A stretch of 64,000 bases of DNA from Luteimonas sp. MC1825 (GCF_014764385.1 NZ_CP061714.1:248001-312000); one strand, 5' to 3'; positions 27,494 through 36,755 are shown, numbered from the stretch's first letter. Notes: generated by a model from the sequence alone, not told the origin. Program-made: numbers and translations.

Positions 27494-28733
27494 TGGCCCT
27501 GTCGATCATGCCGGGCATCTGCTTCGACGCGATGGCGTCGAATGACTGGCCTTCCGCGTTGGCGAACGCGATCAGCGTGGGGTCGTAGACCACGGCGCCG
27601 GTGGCCGGATCGATCACTTCGTAATCGACGTGCACTTCTTCCGGGCGGTGCCCGCCGTTGCGCACCAGGTCGATGTCGATCCGCACCTCCATGCCGGTGC
27701 CCAGCCAGTCGCTCCACTCCTGCTCCATCTTGGCGTAGGCGCCGCGGTTGAACAGGCCGAACTGCGGGAACATGTTCACTTCGCCGTGGCCGTTGGCGAA
27801 GCGGTAGGCGAACACGTGGCCGACGTCGTCGGGCGTGCCCTTCATGCCGTTGTCGGTGCGGAACCGGCTCTGCGCGCTGGTCTCGATGCGGTCGGAGTCA
27901 CGGCCCTTGCTGGACGGCTCCCAGGTCAGCACCGCTTCGGCGCCGGTCGGCCGGCCTTCGGCATCGAGCGACCAGGTGATGTCGTTCACTTCGCCCGAGC
28001 CGGCTTCGGTGACGGTGCCGCGCACTTCGCCGGGCTCCACGTCCTCGGCCAGCACCACGGTGCTGTCGGGCACCTCGCCGGTGAGCAGCATGCGGGTGTA
28101 CGCGGCACGGTCGGCGCCGGCCGGCTCCGACAGCATGGTGGTGTGGCGGGTGAAATCCTCGCGGTCGAGTGCATCGGAGCCGGGGCCGCCGTCGCGCGGC
28201 GCGTCGAACAGCTGTCCGGAGCCGGTCATCACCCGCAGCTGGCCCTTCTCCGTCATCTCCAGCGACAGCCGCAGGTCGTCGATGGAGGCGAGGCCATTGG
28301 CATCGGCCAGGGTGCGGAACGCGGGTTCAAGGGCGGTGCCGGCGTAATCGGCGCCATGCACTTCGATACGCGCGCGCGGCGGGATGGTGGCCGGGTCGAA
28401 GGGGTTGAGCGCCTGCATCGCGGCGGGCGTGGCATCGGCGTTGCGCAGGCTGGCCTCGTAGCGCAGCGGCACGTCGGTACCGGCGCCGTCGCGGCCGCGC
28501 ACGGTCATGTCGCCGCAGGCGGTGTAGGTGGTGCTGTGCTGGCCGGCCTTCGCGTCGCTGATGCGCACGCTGCCGGCGTCGAGGTCGAAGCGGACGTCGC
28601 CGGGTGGTGCATCGAGCAGTGCCGGGTCCAGCGCGGCGGGCTTGCCGGCGTGTGCGCCGAAGAGGAACGCTTCCAGGCCGCGCCAGGGTGGCGGCGGGAG
28701 GGGAGCCAGAAGGTGTTGGGTCTCGAACGACAT
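27486..28733 (-). CDS. Putative polymorphic toxin with DNA/RNA non-specific endonuclease domain
   Basis: 415 residues. The C-terminal part (about 285-400) matches the Endonuclea_NS_2-type nuclease layout: DDVGHVFAYRF (His about 306) in the position of the catalytic D-x-GH motif, then VNMFPQ and the metal-associated FNRGAYAKMEQEW (Asn about 329). The N-terminal 280 residues are hydrophilic, contain a Pro-rich patch (PLPPPP) and match nothing I recognise. There is no signal peptide, RHS repeat, VgrG or PAAR domain, so the export route is unclear. The overlapping downstream gene looks like its immunity partner. Unusually complete ORF, no sign of decay. Confidence 0.7.
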   Translation of the reverse strand: MSFETQHLLAPLPPPPWRGLEAFLFGAHAGKPAALDPALLDAPPGDVRFDLDAGSVRISDAKAGQHSTTYTACGDMTVRGRDGAGTDVPLRYEASLRNADATPAAMQALNPFDPATIPPRARIEVHGADYAGTALEPAFRTLADANGLASIDDLRLSLEMTEKGQLRVMTGSGQLFDAPRDGGPGSDALDREDFTRHTTMLSEPAGADRAAYTRMLLTGEVPDSTVVLAEDVEPGEVRGTVTEAGSGEVNDITWSLDAEGRPTGAEAVLTWEPSSKGRDSDRIETSAQSRFRTDNGMKGTPDDVGHVFAYRFANGHGEVNMFPQFGLFNRGAYAKMEQEWSDWLGTGMEVRIDIDLVRNGGHRPEEVHVDYEVIDPATGAVVYDPTLIAFANAEGQSFDAIASKQMPGMIDRASA

Positions 28734-28854
28734 GGCGTGCTGCGCAGGCGGTGGCGTCCACCGTCGCGACGACGTTACGCGGCGCGCGCCCGCGCCACCA
28801 TTGGGGAAAACCCCTGCGTTCGATGACCGTATCGAAGCAGCGCGCGGCGCGCGA

Positions 28855-30594
28855 TCAGCCGACGTTGCGCCCTCGGGCCAGCAGCAGCTCGCGCAGCTCC
28901 GCCTTGTCCACGGCGTCCAGGCCCTCCTCGCGCTGCTTGGCCTGCAGTTCGTCGGTGCGCTGCATCAGCGTCTGGCGGTCGAGCTGGCCGATCACGTCGA
29001 GGAATTCGAGGTGCCAGCCGGCCTCTTCGCCGGGCATGGTCTGGCTGGCCAGCTTCTGCAGCGCCGCCGCTTCCTCGCGGCCTTCGAACTGCGCGAGCAG
29101 GGCGCCGGTGCCGATGTCCGGGCGCGCGCTGACAATCGCGATCAGTTCGGTCAGAAGCGGTACGCCGGGCTGGCGCAGCGCGACAAAGCGGTAGGGCGGG
29201 GTGATGTCGAGCGCGAGCGCCGGCTTCTGCAGCAGCAGCGCGATGGCGCTGCGCACCAGGCTGCGGCGCGGCGCGGTGCTGGCCGGCGCGCGGTGCGCGC
29301 GCTGGGTGGGCACGTGCACGTGCGGCGCGCTGTTGCGCGCGCCGACGCCGGTGAGTTCGGTCAGGCGCTGCTGCATGAGGTCGGCGAACGCGCCGTCGGG
29401 CAGCTGCGCCAGCATCGGCCTGGCGCGTTCGGCCAGCCGCGCCTTGCCGTCCAGCGTGGCGAGGTTGATGCCGTCCTCGGCCAGGCTGTCGAACAGGAAC
29501 TGCGACAGCGGCGTGGCGTCCACCAGGCGCGCGTCGAACCCGGCCGCGCCCTCGTTGCGCACGATGGTGTCCGGATCCTCGCCCTCGGGCAGGAACAGGA
29601 AGAACGCCTGGCGGCCGTCCTTCATCCGCGGCAGGACCGATTCCATCGCGCGCGTGGCGGCACGGCGGCCGGCGGCATCGCCGTCGAAGCAGAAGTAGAC
29701 GTCGGGCGCGTTGCGGAACAGCAGCTCCGCGTGGTCGGGGGTGGTGGCCGTGCCCAGCGTGGCCACCGCCTGGCTGATGCCGTGCTGGAACAGCGCCACC
29801 ACGTCCATGTAGCCCTCGACCACGATCAGCCGCGCGATCTTCTGGTTGGCCTGGCGCACCTGCCACAGGCCGTAGAGCTCGCGGCCCTTGTGGAACAGCG
29901 GCGTCTCCGGCGAGTTGAGGTATTTCGGCGAGTCGTCGGCCTTCAGCACGCGGCCGCCGAACGCGATCACCCGCCCGCGGCGGTCGTGGATCGGGAACAT
30001 CACCCGGTCGCGGAACTTGTCGTAGCTGTGGCCGCGCTCGTTCTTCGACAGCAGGCCGGCACGCTCGAGCAGCGACAGCCGCCGCGGGTCGCTGCCCAGC
30101 GCGTCCTTCAGCGCCGAAAAGCCGCCCGGCGCATGGCCGATGGCGAACTGCTCGCGCACCGCGGCATCCACGCCGCGGCGATCGAGGTAGGCGCTCGCCT
30201 CGGCGTTGCCGGCCAGCTCGCCGCGGAAGAAGCGCGCAGCCTCGTCGAGGATCGCGAACAGGTCGCGGGTATCGGGGTTCTCGTTGTGCTGCCGCGTTTC
30301 GCGCGGGATCTCGATGCCGGCGCGGCGCGCGAGTTCGTCCACCGCGTCGAGGAACTCGAGGCGGTCGTAGTTCATCAGGAACGAGATCGCGGTGCCGTGC
30401 GCGCCACAGCCGAAGCAGTGGTAGAACTGCTTGGTCGGCGACACCGTGAACGATGGCGAGCGTTCGTCGTGGAACGGGCAGCGCGCCGAATATTCGCGCC
30501 CCTGGCGCTTCAGCGGCACGCGCGCGGCGATCACCTCGACGATGTCCGTCCGGGCGAGCAGGTCGTCGATGAAGGCGTCGGAAAGGCGTGCCAT
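28855..30594 (-). CDS. dnaG: DNA primase
   Basis: 579 residues from ATG 30594 (MARLSDAFIDDLLARTD); an in-frame ATG at 30606 is possible. The N-terminal CHC2 zinc finger is intact (CPFHDERSPSF then FYHCFGCGAHG). The Toprim catalytic core contains VVEGYMDVVALFQHG and YFCFDGDAAGRRAA, the metal-binding Glu and Asp sites. A C-terminal DnaB-interacting helicase-binding domain follows. It makes RNA primers at the replication fork. It is the last recognised member of a leftward rpsU-yqeY-yihY-dnaG gene run. rpoD is not next to it. Confidence 0.96.
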   Translation of the reverse strand: MARLSDAFIDDLLARTDIVEVIAARVPLKRQGREYSARCPFHDERSPSFTVSPTKQFYHCFGCGAHGTAISFLMNYDRLEFLDAVDELARRAGIEIPRETRQHNENPDTRDLFAILDEAARFFRGELAGNAEASAYLDRRGVDAAVREQFAIGHAPGGFSALKDALGSDPRRLSLLERAGLLSKNERGHSYDKFRDRVMFPIHDRRGRVIAFGGRVLKADDSPKYLNSPETPLFHKGRELYGLWQVRQANQKIARLIVVEGYMDVVALFQHGISQAVATLGTATTPDHAELLFRNAPDVYFCFDGDAAGRRAATRAMESVLPRMKDGRQAFFLFLPEGEDPDTIVRNEGAAGFDARLVDATPLSQFLFDSLAEDGINLATLDGKARLAERARPMLAQLPDGAFADLMQQRLTELTGVGARNSAPHVHVPTQRAHRAPASTAPRRSLVRSAIALLLQKPALALDITPPYRFVALRQPGVPLLTELIAIVSARPDIGTGALLAQFEGREEAAALQKLASQTMPGEEAGWHLEFLDVIGQLDRQTLMQRTDELQAKQREEGLDAVDKAELRELLLARGRNVG

Positions 30595-30622
30595 GGCTGC
30601 CGCCATGATCGCACGCGTGCCG

Positions 30623-31600
30623 CTAGCCGGCCGCGCGTTCCGGCTCGCGCGTGGCCGGCTTGGCGGACGCTGCGGCCGTGGTGGACGGCGTTTCGGCAAC
30701 GGGCGGCAGGCCACGCCGCGCCGCGCGCTCATCCAGGCGCCGCTGCACGTCGCCGAAGCGCCAGCGCTCGTCGATCACCGCGGTGATCATCGCGCCGACG
30801 AAGAACACCACCGCCGCGTAGTACAGCCACACCAGCAGCACCACGAGCGTGCCCATCGCGCCATAGGCACTGCCTGGCGCCGCCTCGGCGATGTACAGGC
30901 CGATGCCCCAGCGGCCGAGCACGAACAGCACCGCGGTCAGCAGGCCGCCGAGCAGCGCCTGGCGCCAGCGCACGCGCCGGTCGGGCAGGTAGTGGTACAT
31001 CAGCGCGAACGCGACCGTGTAAAGGGCCAGCGCCGCCAGGTTGCCGAGCACCGGCAGCGTGGGCGAGCCGCCGAAGGCGATCTCCAGCACCGTGGTCAGC
31101 GCGGCCGACACCAGCAGCAGGAAGCCCAGCGCGATCACCACGCCGAACGAGAACACGCGCTTGCGCAGCCAGGCGCGCAGGCCGCCACGCAGCTTGTCGC
31201 CGGCGGTGTGGAAGATCGCGTTGAGCGTGCCCTGCAGCCGCGCGAACACCGCGGTGGCGCCGAACAGCAGCAACAGCGTGCTCCACGTGCCCGCCAGTGA
31301 GCCGACATCGGGCTCGGTGCGCGCGTTCTCCAGCACGGTGCTGGCGACCTCGCCGGCGCCGCTGCCCGCGATCCCCTGGATCTGCGTGAGCAGCGCGTCC
31401 TGCGCCGCGGGATACAGCGACGCCGTCAGCCACAGCAGCAGCACCAGCAGCGGCGCCAGCGACAGCAGCGCGAAGAACGTCAGCGACGCCGCATGGGTGA
31501 GGATGTCGATTTCGACGAAGCGCTGCGCGATGGCATAGGGCAGCGACTGCTGCAGGCGCTCGAAACCGGACTTGAGGCGGGACGTGATGAATCGGGGCAT
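30623..31600 (-). CDS. YihY/BrkB-family inner-membrane protein
   Basis: 325 residues with about six membrane helices. It starts near ILTHAASLTFFALLSLAPLL, a typical YihY/virulence-factor BrkB N-terminal helix, and contains the conserved LLLFGATAVFARLQGTLN and LLVWLYYAAVVFFVGA segments. A hydrophilic Ala/Thr/Glu tail follows residue about 285. The transport or envelope role of the family is not established; it is often mis-called ribonuclease BN. It lies between yqeY and dnaG, 28 bases from the latter. Confidence 0.88.
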   Translation of the reverse strand: MPRFITSRLKSGFERLQQSLPYAIAQRFVEIDILTHAASLTFFALLSLAPLLVLLLWLTASLYPAAQDALLTQIQGIAGSGAGEVASTVLENARTEPDVGSLAGTWSTLLLLFGATAVFARLQGTLNAIFHTAGDKLRGGLRAWLRKRVFSFGVVIALGFLLLVSAALTTVLEIAFGGSPTLPVLGNLAALALYTVAFALMYHYLPDRRVRWRQALLGGLLTAVLFVLGRWGIGLYIAEAAPGSAYGAMGTLVVLLVWLYYAAVVFFVGAMITAVIDERWRFGDVQRRLDERAARRGLPPVAETPSTTAAASAKPATREPERAAG

Positions 31601-31662
31601 GGCGCCAGCATAGGCAGGCGCCGTGCACGCGATGTCGCCGTGGGCGGCGACCGCGCTGTCGC

Positions 31663-32109
31663 TCAGCCGGCCAGGCGGCCCTTCAGCAGCGCCGAGACCT
31701 GGCCCATGTCGGCCTTGCCGGCCAGGCGCGGCTTCAGCAGGCCCATCACCTTGCCCATGTCCGCGGGGCCCGCGGCGCCGGACTCGGAAATGGCGGCGTC
31801 GATCTCGAAGATCACCTCGGCCTCGCCCAGCTTGTCCGGCAGGTAGCGCTGGATGACTTCGATCTCGGCGCGCTCGATGGCGGCCAGGTCCTCGCGGCTG
31901 GCGGCCTCGAACTGCGACACCGAGTCCTTGCGCTGCTTGAGCATCTTCTCGAGCGTGGCGAGCACGCTGGCGTCGTCGAGCTCGACGCGGTCGTCGACCT
32001 CGCGCTGCTTGATCGCGGCGAGCATCAGGCGGATCACGCCCAGGTTGGCCTTGTCGCCGGCCTTCATGGCCGTCTTCATGTCATCGGTGAGGCGCTGCTT
32101 GAGGCTCAT
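31663..32109 (-). CDS. GatB/YqeY domain protein
   Basis: 148 residues from ATG 32109 with GGAGA eight bases upstream. It begins MSLKQRLTDDMKTAMKAGDK and contains the Asn/Gln-amidase-tail motif LRMMLAAIKQ-type block (here LGVIRLMLAAIKQREVD) and VIQRYLP. YqeY proteins resemble the tRNA-binding tail of GatB amidotransferase subunit; a role in tRNA-linked metabolism is inferred by homology. It commonly sits directly behind rpsU, as here. Confidence 0.92.
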   Translation of the reverse strand: MSLKQRLTDDMKTAMKAGDKANLGVIRLMLAAIKQREVDDRVELDDASVLATLEKMLKQRKDSVSQFEAASREDLAAIERAEIEVIQRYLPDKLGEAEVIFEIDAAISESGAAGPADMGKVMGLLKPRLAGKADMGQVSALLKGRLAG

Positions 32110-32139
32110 CGTTGGATTCTCCGGTTCGGGGAACACGTA

Positions 32140-32168
32140 AAGCCGGCGACGCTTGCGCGTGCCGGCTT
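32140..32168 (-). terminator. Hairpin between rpsU and yqeY
   Basis: On the minus strand an AAGCCGGC/GCCGGCTT stem encloses an inner ACGC/GCGT pairing, followed by a short TTTACG. It may partly terminate or process the rpsU message, allowing high rpsU output relative to yqeY and dnaG. Confidence 0.6.
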
Positions 32169-32220
32169 CAGTGGTGCCGCAGTCAGTCACCGGGCGCAGG
32201 GCGCGCCGGCAGGACCGGGC

Positions 32221-32436
32221 TCAGTACAGGCGCTGGCGCTTGGTGACGTCGCGCGAGGTGCGACGCGACTGGCGCTTCACGGCAGCCGCGGCCTTGCGCT
32301 TGCGCTCCTGCGTCGGCTTCTCGTAGAACTCGCGCTTGCGGGTCTCGGCAAGCACGCCGGCCTTTTCGCAGGTGCGCTTGAAGCGGCGGAGGGCAAACTC
32401 GAAAGGCTCGTTTTCGCGGACTTTGACGCTGGGCAT
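32221..32436 (-). CDS. rpsU: Small ribosomal subunit protein bS21
   Basis: 71 residues, the exact length of bS21 ([20 protein letters not shown] to VTKRQRLY). It binds the 30S platform near the anti-Shine-Dalgarno region. It heads the leftward gene run that reaches dnaG, a variant of the macromolecular-synthesis operon. A weak sigma70-like promoter is seen about 50 bases upstream. Confidence 0.97.
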   Translation of the reverse strand: MPSVKVRENEPFEFALRRFKRTCEKAGVLAETRKREFYEKPTQERKRKAAAAVKRQSRRTSRDVTKRQRLY

Positions 32437-32486
32437 ATGGGATCTCTGGGATGTCTGAACACCGGATTCCGTCCGGCGAGCCGCGT

Positions 32487-32516
32487 ATGATAGCGGCAAG
32501 GTTCGGGTGCGCGCAA
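32487..32516 (-). promoter_or_regulatory. Putative rpsU promoter
   Basis: TTGCGC (32516-32511), 18 bases, TATCAT (32492-32487) on the minus strand. The -10 is 5/6 to consensus, the -35 only 3/6. It lies between divergent rpsU and tsaD. Confidence 0.45.
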
Positions 32517-32544
32517 ATGGCCCCGGCCAGGAGCCCGCAAGCCC

Positions 32545-33570
32545 ATGAAAGTCCTCGGAATCGAAACCAGCTGCGACGAAACCGGCGTGGCCGTGTACGA
32601 CACGGCGCGGGCGGGATCGGCCGGGCTGCTCGCCCACGCCGTCTACAGCCAGATCGCCCTGCACGCCGAGTATGGCGGGGTGGTGCCGGAACTGGCCAGC
32701 CGCGACCACGTGCGCAAGCTGCTGCCGCTGGTCCGCCAGACCCTGGCCGAGGCCGGCCTGGGCGTCGGCGACCTCGACGGCGTGGCCTATACGGCCGGCC
32801 CCGGCCTGGTGGGGGCGCTGCTGGTCGGCGCCGGGGTGGCGCGTTCGCTGGCCTGGGCGCTGGAACTGCCCGCGGTCGGCGTGCACCACATGGAGGGCCA
32901 CCTGCTGGCCCCCTTGATGGAAGACGACCCGCCGAAGCCGCCATTCGTGGCCCTGCTGGTCTCCGGCGGCCACACCCAGCTGGTCGCGGTGGAGGCGATC
33001 GGGCAGTACCGCCTGCTTGGCGAAACCCTGGATGACGCCGCCGGCGAGGCCTTCGACAAGACCGCCAAGCTGATGGGGCTGCCGTATCCCGGTGGCCCAC
33101 AGCTGGCGCGGCTGGCCGAGCAGGGCGCGCCCGGGCGGTTCCGCTTCTCGCGGCCGATGACCGACCGCCCCGGGTTGGACTTCAGCTTCAGCGGCCTGAA
33201 GACGCAGGTGATGCTGGCCTGGCGCAACAGCGACCAGACCGACGCCACCCGTGCCGACATCGCCCGCGGCTTCGAGGACGCGGTGGTCGACACCCTGGCC
33301 ATCAAGTGCGAACGCGCGCTGGATGACGCCGGCTGCGACGTGCTGGTGGTGGCCGGCGGCGTGGGCGCCAACACGCGCCTGCGTGCGCGCCTGCAGGCCA
33401 TGGCCGCCAAGCGCGGCGGCCGTGCCTGCTATCCGCGCCCGGAGCTGTGCACCGACAACGGCGCGATGATCGCCTTCGCCGGCGCGCTGCGCCTCGAGGC
33501 CGGCCAGCGCGAGCCGGCCGCGGTGCACGTCGTGCCGCGCTGGGACATGGCCGGACTGCCCGCGCTGTGA
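32545..33570 (+). CDS. tsaD: tRNA N6-adenosine threonylcarbamoyltransferase
   Basis: 341 residues. It begins [19 protein letters not shown], the strongly conserved ASKHA-fold phosphate loop. The metal-binding HHMEGH (about 114-119) and the C-terminal [14 protein letters not shown] block are intact. With TsaB, TsaC and TsaE it installs t6A at position 37 of ANN-decoding tRNAs. An AGGAG box lies eleven bases before the ATG. It is divergent to rpsU and followed closely by folB, the usual order in this group. Confidence 0.97.
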   Translation: MKVLGIETSCDETGVAVYDTARAGSAGLLAHAVYSQIALHAEYGGVVPELASRDHVRKLLPLVRQTLAEAGLGVGDLDGVAYTAGPGLVGALLVGAGVARSLAWALELPAVGVHHMEGHLLAPLMEDDPPKPPFVALLVSGGHTQLVAVEAIGQYRLLGETLDDAAGEAFDKTAKLMGLPYPGGPQLARLAEQGAPGRFRFSRPMTDRPGLDFSFSGLKTQVMLAWRNSDQTDATRADIARGFEDAVVDTLAIKCERALDDAGCDVLVVAGGVGANTRLRARLQAMAAKRGGRACYPRPELCTDNGAMIAFAGALRLEAGQREPAAVHVVPRWDMAGLPAL

Positions 33571-33578
33571 GTACCGCC

Positions 33579-33932
33579 ATGGACAAGGTGTTCATCGAGG
33601 GCCTCGAGATCGAGGCGCTGATCGGCATCTACGACTGGGAGCGGCGCATCCGCCAGACCCTGGTGTTCGACCTGGAGATGGGCTTCGACAACCGCGTGCC
33701 CGCGGCCAGCGACGACATCGCCGATACCCTCAACTACAAGGCGGTCAGCGTGCGCCTGGTGGAATACGTCTCGCAGTCGGGCTTCGGCCTGGTGGAGACG
33801 CTGGCCGAGCGCTGCGCGGCAATCGTCATCGAAGAGTTCAAGGTCGATTGGTTACGCTTGAAGCTCAGCAAGCCCGGCGCGGTGCGCGGCGCGCGCGCGG
33901 TGGGCGTGTGCATCGAGCGCACGCGCGGCTGA
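33579..33932 (+). CDS. folB: Dihydroneopterin aldolase
   Basis: 117 residues from ATG 33579; a GTG at 33567 overlapping the tsaD stop is an alternative. It begins [21 protein letters not shown] and contains the family motifs [16 protein letters not shown] and [13 protein letters not shown] with the catalytic residues of the FolB tetramer, and the terminal [19 protein letters not shown]. It converts dihydroneopterin to 6-hydroxymethyl-dihydropterin, the step before FolK, which is encoded two genes downstream. Confidence 0.95.
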   Translation: MDKVFIEGLEIEALIGIYDWERRIRQTLVFDLEMGFDNRVPAASDDIADTLNYKAVSVRLVEYVSQSGFGLVETLAERCAAIVIEEFKVDWLRLKLSKPGAVRGARAVGVCIERTRG

Positions 33933-33954
33933 TTCCCCCGCAACCGGATCCGAC

Positions 33955-35283
33955 ATGCAAGAGATGCTGCAGGCGCTGCAGGACGCGCTGTCCCCCTGGC
34001 CCTGGGCCTACACGCTGGTGATGCTGGCCGCCCTGCTGCTGCTGGCGTGGCTGGCCAACCTGATCACGAAGAAAGTGCTGCTGCGCGGCGTGCGGCGGAT
34101 ACTCGGCATGCTGCCGGCGCTGCGCGGCGGCGAGGCCAACCCCGGGATCCGCCTGCGCGTGGTGCCGCGCCTGGCCAACGTGGTGCCGGCGCTGGTGATC
34201 GCCGCCGGCATCACCCTGGTGCCTGGCCTGCCGGGCGAGATCGCGCAGTTCGTGCGCAACCTCTGCAACGTGTTCATCGTGTTCACCGTGGTGCTGGCCA
34301 TCGGCCACGCCTTCGACCACGCCAACGAGATCTACGAGCGCCGCCCGGACGCGCGCGACAAGCCCATCAAGGGCTACCTGCAGGTCGCCAAGATCGTGCT
34401 GTTCGCGCTCGCGGTGCTGTCGGCGATCGCCATCCTGGCCGGGGTCAAGCTGCTGCACGTGCTGACCGGCCTGGGCGCCGCCAGCGCGGTGCTGATGCTG
34501 ATCTTCCAGGACACCATCCTGTCGTTCGCGGCCAGCCTGCAGATCAGCGGCGACGGGCGCGTGCGCATCGGCGACTGGATCGAGATGCCCAGCCAGAACG
34601 CCGACGGCGACGTCATCGACATCGCCCTGCACACGGTCACCGTGCAGAACTTCGACAAGACCATCACCACCATCCCGACCAAGAAGCTGATCAGCGACTC
34701 GTTCAAGAACTGGCGCGGGATGAGCGAGTCGGGCGGGCGCCGCATCAAGCGCGCGATCTACCTGGACCAGCACAGCACGCGCTTCCTGGAGCCGGACGAG
34801 GTGGCGCGCTTCCGCCGCTTCCGCCTGCTGGATGCCTACCTCGACGGCAAGTCGAGCGAAATCCGCAGCTGGAACGACAAGCTCGCCGGCCACGGCGCCG
34901 AGCCGGTCAACCGCCGCCGCGTCACCAACCTCGGCACCTTCCGCGCCTACGTCGAGCAGTACCTGCGCAACCACCCGGGCGTGCACCAGGGCATGTCGCT
35001 GATGGTGCGCCAGCTGCAGCCGACCGACGCCGGCCTGCCGCTGGAGATCTACTGCTTCAGCAACGACGTGCGCTGGGCGATGTACGAGGGCATCCAGGCC
35101 GACATCTTCGACCACCTGCTGGCGATCCTGCCGGAGTTCGGCCTGCGCGTGTTCCAGGCGCACAGCGACGCGCCGGTGGACGTGCGTCTGCACGCTGCGC
35201 AACCGTTGCTCGCCCAGCGCCCGCACGACGCCGACGCTGCGGGCGACGCGGGCGGCGACACCCCGGCGAACGCCGGCGCATGA
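33955..35283 (+). CDS. MscS-family mechanosensitive channel (YbdG/MscM-like)
   Basis: 442 residues with four to five membrane helices in the first 190. The pore-lining TM3 and beta domain are recognisable: GLGAASAVLMLIFQDTILSF then RVRIGDWIEMP and TVTVQNFDKTITTIPTKKL. The long insert and soluble C-terminal domain fit the YbdG subgroup more than small MscS. It would release solutes on hypo-osmotic shock. Its stop overlaps the folK ATG (ATGA), so it lies inside a folate-gene run. Confidence 0.9.
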   Translation: MQEMLQALQDALSPWPWAYTLVMLAALLLLAWLANLITKKVLLRGVRRILGMLPALRGGEANPGIRLRVVPRLANVVPALVIAAGITLVPGLPGEIAQFVRNLCNVFIVFTVVLAIGHAFDHANEIYERRPDARDKPIKGYLQVAKIVLFALAVLSAIAILAGVKLLHVLTGLGAASAVLMLIFQDTILSFAASLQISGDGRVRIGDWIEMPSQNADGDVIDIALHTVTVQNFDKTITTIPTKKLISDSFKNWRGMSESGGRRIKRAIYLDQHSTRFLEPDEVARFRRFRLLDAYLDGKSSEIRSWNDKLAGHGAEPVNRRRVTNLGTFRAYVEQYLRNHPGVHQGMSLMVRQLQPTDAGLPLEIYCFSNDVRWAMYEGIQADIFDHLLAILPEFGLRVFQAHSDAPVDVRLHAAQPLLAQRPHDADAAGDAGGDTPANAGA

Positions 35284-35816
35284 GCCGTGCCTGCCTGAGC
35301 CTGGGCAGCAACGTCGATCCCGAGCGGCACGTCGCGCTTGCGTTCGACGCGCTGCGCGCGCGCTTCGGCGACATCCTCGCCTCGCGCGCCTACCGCACGC
35401 CTGCGATCGGCTTCGAGGGCCCGGACTTCGTCAACGCCGCGGCGGTGATTGAAACCGACCTCGACGTGCACGCGCTCAACCTCTGGCTGCATGCGCTTGA
35501 GGATGCCCACGGGCGCGACCGCAGCGGCCCGCGCTACGGTGACCGGACGCTCGACATCGACATCGTGCTGTTCGACGACCTGGTATGCAGCGGGCCGGGC
35601 AACCTGCGCCTGCCGCGTGGCGAACTGCGCCACGCCTTCGTGCTGCGGCCGCTGGCGGAAATCGCGCCGGATGTCGTGGAGCCGGTCGCCGGGCTGACGC
35701 TCGCCGCGCTGTGGGCGGCGTCGCCGGAGCGCGACGTGGCCATGCACCCGGTTGCACTGCCCGCATTGCAGGCTGCAGCCGGGGACGGTCACACTCCGCC
35801 GGCTGCCGCGGTCTAG
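35280..35816 (+). CDS. folK: 2-amino-4-hydroxy-6-hydroxymethyldihydropteridine pyrophosphokinase
   Basis: 178 residues. It opens with CLSLGSNVDPERH and has the HPPK signature DRSGPRYGDRTLDIDIVLFD, with the Asp pair that binds Mg-ATP, and the closing LRLPRGELRHAFVLRPLAEIAPD. It pyrophosphorylates the FolB product for coupling to p-aminobenzoate. The ATG overlaps the MscS-like stop. A slightly long Ala/Pro-rich C-terminus is the only departure from the family. Confidence 0.96.
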   Translation: MSRACLSLGSNVDPERHVALAFDALRARFGDILASRAYRTPAIGFEGPDFVNAAAVIETDLDVHALNLWLHALEDAHGRDRSGPRYGDRTLDIDIVLFDDLVCSGPGNLRLPRGELRHAFVLRPLAEIAPDVVEPVAGLTLAALWAASPERDVAMHPVALPALQAAAGDGHTPPAAAV

Positions 35817-35881
35817 CAGCACATGGCGTTCGACGCCGCGGCCGCCGGCCGCGGTCGGCGCCTTACGGGGAGGTCGCTACG

Positions 35882-36715
35882 ATGTTCGAGAAGGTTTCGC
35901 GCAGCTGGGAGATGGTCAAGGCAAGCGCGGCGGTGCTGCGTTCCGACAAGGAGCTGATGCTGTTCCCGATCCTCTCGGGCCTGGCCACGCTGGCGGTGCT
36001 GGCGACGTTCCTGGTCCCTGCGCTCGCGCTGCGCATGTTCAGCGGCGGCTTCGGCATCGGCGCGGTCATTGGCGGCTTCGTCTTCTACTTCTGCACCTAC
36101 AGCGTGGTGATCTTCTTCAACTGCGCGCTGGTGGGCGCGGCGATGATCCGCCTGGACGGCGGCGACCCCACGCTTGCCGATGGCTTCGCTGCGGCGCGCG
36201 GCCGGCTCGGTGCCATCTTCGGCTACGCGGCGATCGCCGCCACCGTCGGCGTGCTGCTGCAGGGCATGAAGAACAAGGACAACGGGTTCCTGGTGCGGCT
36301 GCTGGGCAGCGGCCTGGGCGCGGCGTGGACGCTGGCCGCGTTCCTGGTGGTGCCGGTGCTGGTGAGCCGCAATGTCGGCCCGGTCGACGCGCTCAAGGAC
36401 AGCCTGGCGCTGCTCAAGCGCACCTGGGGCGAGAACGCGGTGGGCCAGGTCGGCATCGGCGCCGCGTTCGGGCTGCTGACCGGCGGTGCGGTGCTGCTGT
36501 CGCTGGCGCTGGTGGTGCTGGCCGCGCAGGCGTCGGTGGTGCTTGCCGTGGCGGTGGGCGTGATCTGCGCCGTCGGCGTCATCGTGCTGGCGATCTACCA
36601 GGCGGCGCTGACCGGGATCTATTCGGCGGTCCTGTACCGCTATGCGGTGGCGCACGAAATCCCGGCGGCCTTCCAGGGCGCGCAGCTGGCCACGGTGTTC
36701 GCGCCGAAGCGTTGA
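35882..36715 (+). CDS. DUF6159-like multi-pass membrane protein
   Basis: 277 residues starting MFEKVSRSWEMVKASAAVL, with a GGAGG box eight bases upstream. Five to six membrane helices are predicted, with a repeated glycine-rich pattern (FGIGAVIGGFVFYFCTYS; FGLLTGGAVLLSLALVV). The N-terminal SWxMVKxSxxVLRxDKELM segment is typical of an uncharacterised prokaryotic membrane family (DUF6159). No catalytic or transporter signature is seen. Confidence 0.75.
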   Translation: MFEKVSRSWEMVKASAAVLRSDKELMLFPILSGLATLAVLATFLVPALALRMFSGGFGIGAVIGGFVFYFCTYSVVIFFNCALVGAAMIRLDGGDPTLADGFAAARGRLGAIFGYAAIAATVGVLLQGMKNKDNGFLVRLLGSGLGAAWTLAAFLVVPVLVSRNVGPVDALKDSLALLKRTWGENAVGQVGIGAAFGLLTGGAVLLSLALVVLAAQASVVLAVAVGVICAVGVIVLAIYQAALTGIYSAVLYRYAVAHEIPAAFQGAQLATVFAPKR

Positions 36716-36723
36716 GCACGGTC

Positions 36724-36755
36724 GCGGCCGCCTCAGTCCTCGAGGAGGCGGCCGC
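36724..36755. terminator. Hairpin at convergent ends of the membrane-protein and pteridine reductase genes
   Basis: An 11-bp perfect stem (GCGGCCGCCTC with GAGGCGGCCGC) with a ten-base loop that includes the stop region of the minus-strand SDR gene. No T-tract. Confidence 0.55.

Noticed and set aside
28528..30786. Plus-strand 752-codon ORF opposite the toxin and dnaG
   Set aside because: Antisense to dnaG zinc-finger and Toprim motifs; composition typical of GC shadows.
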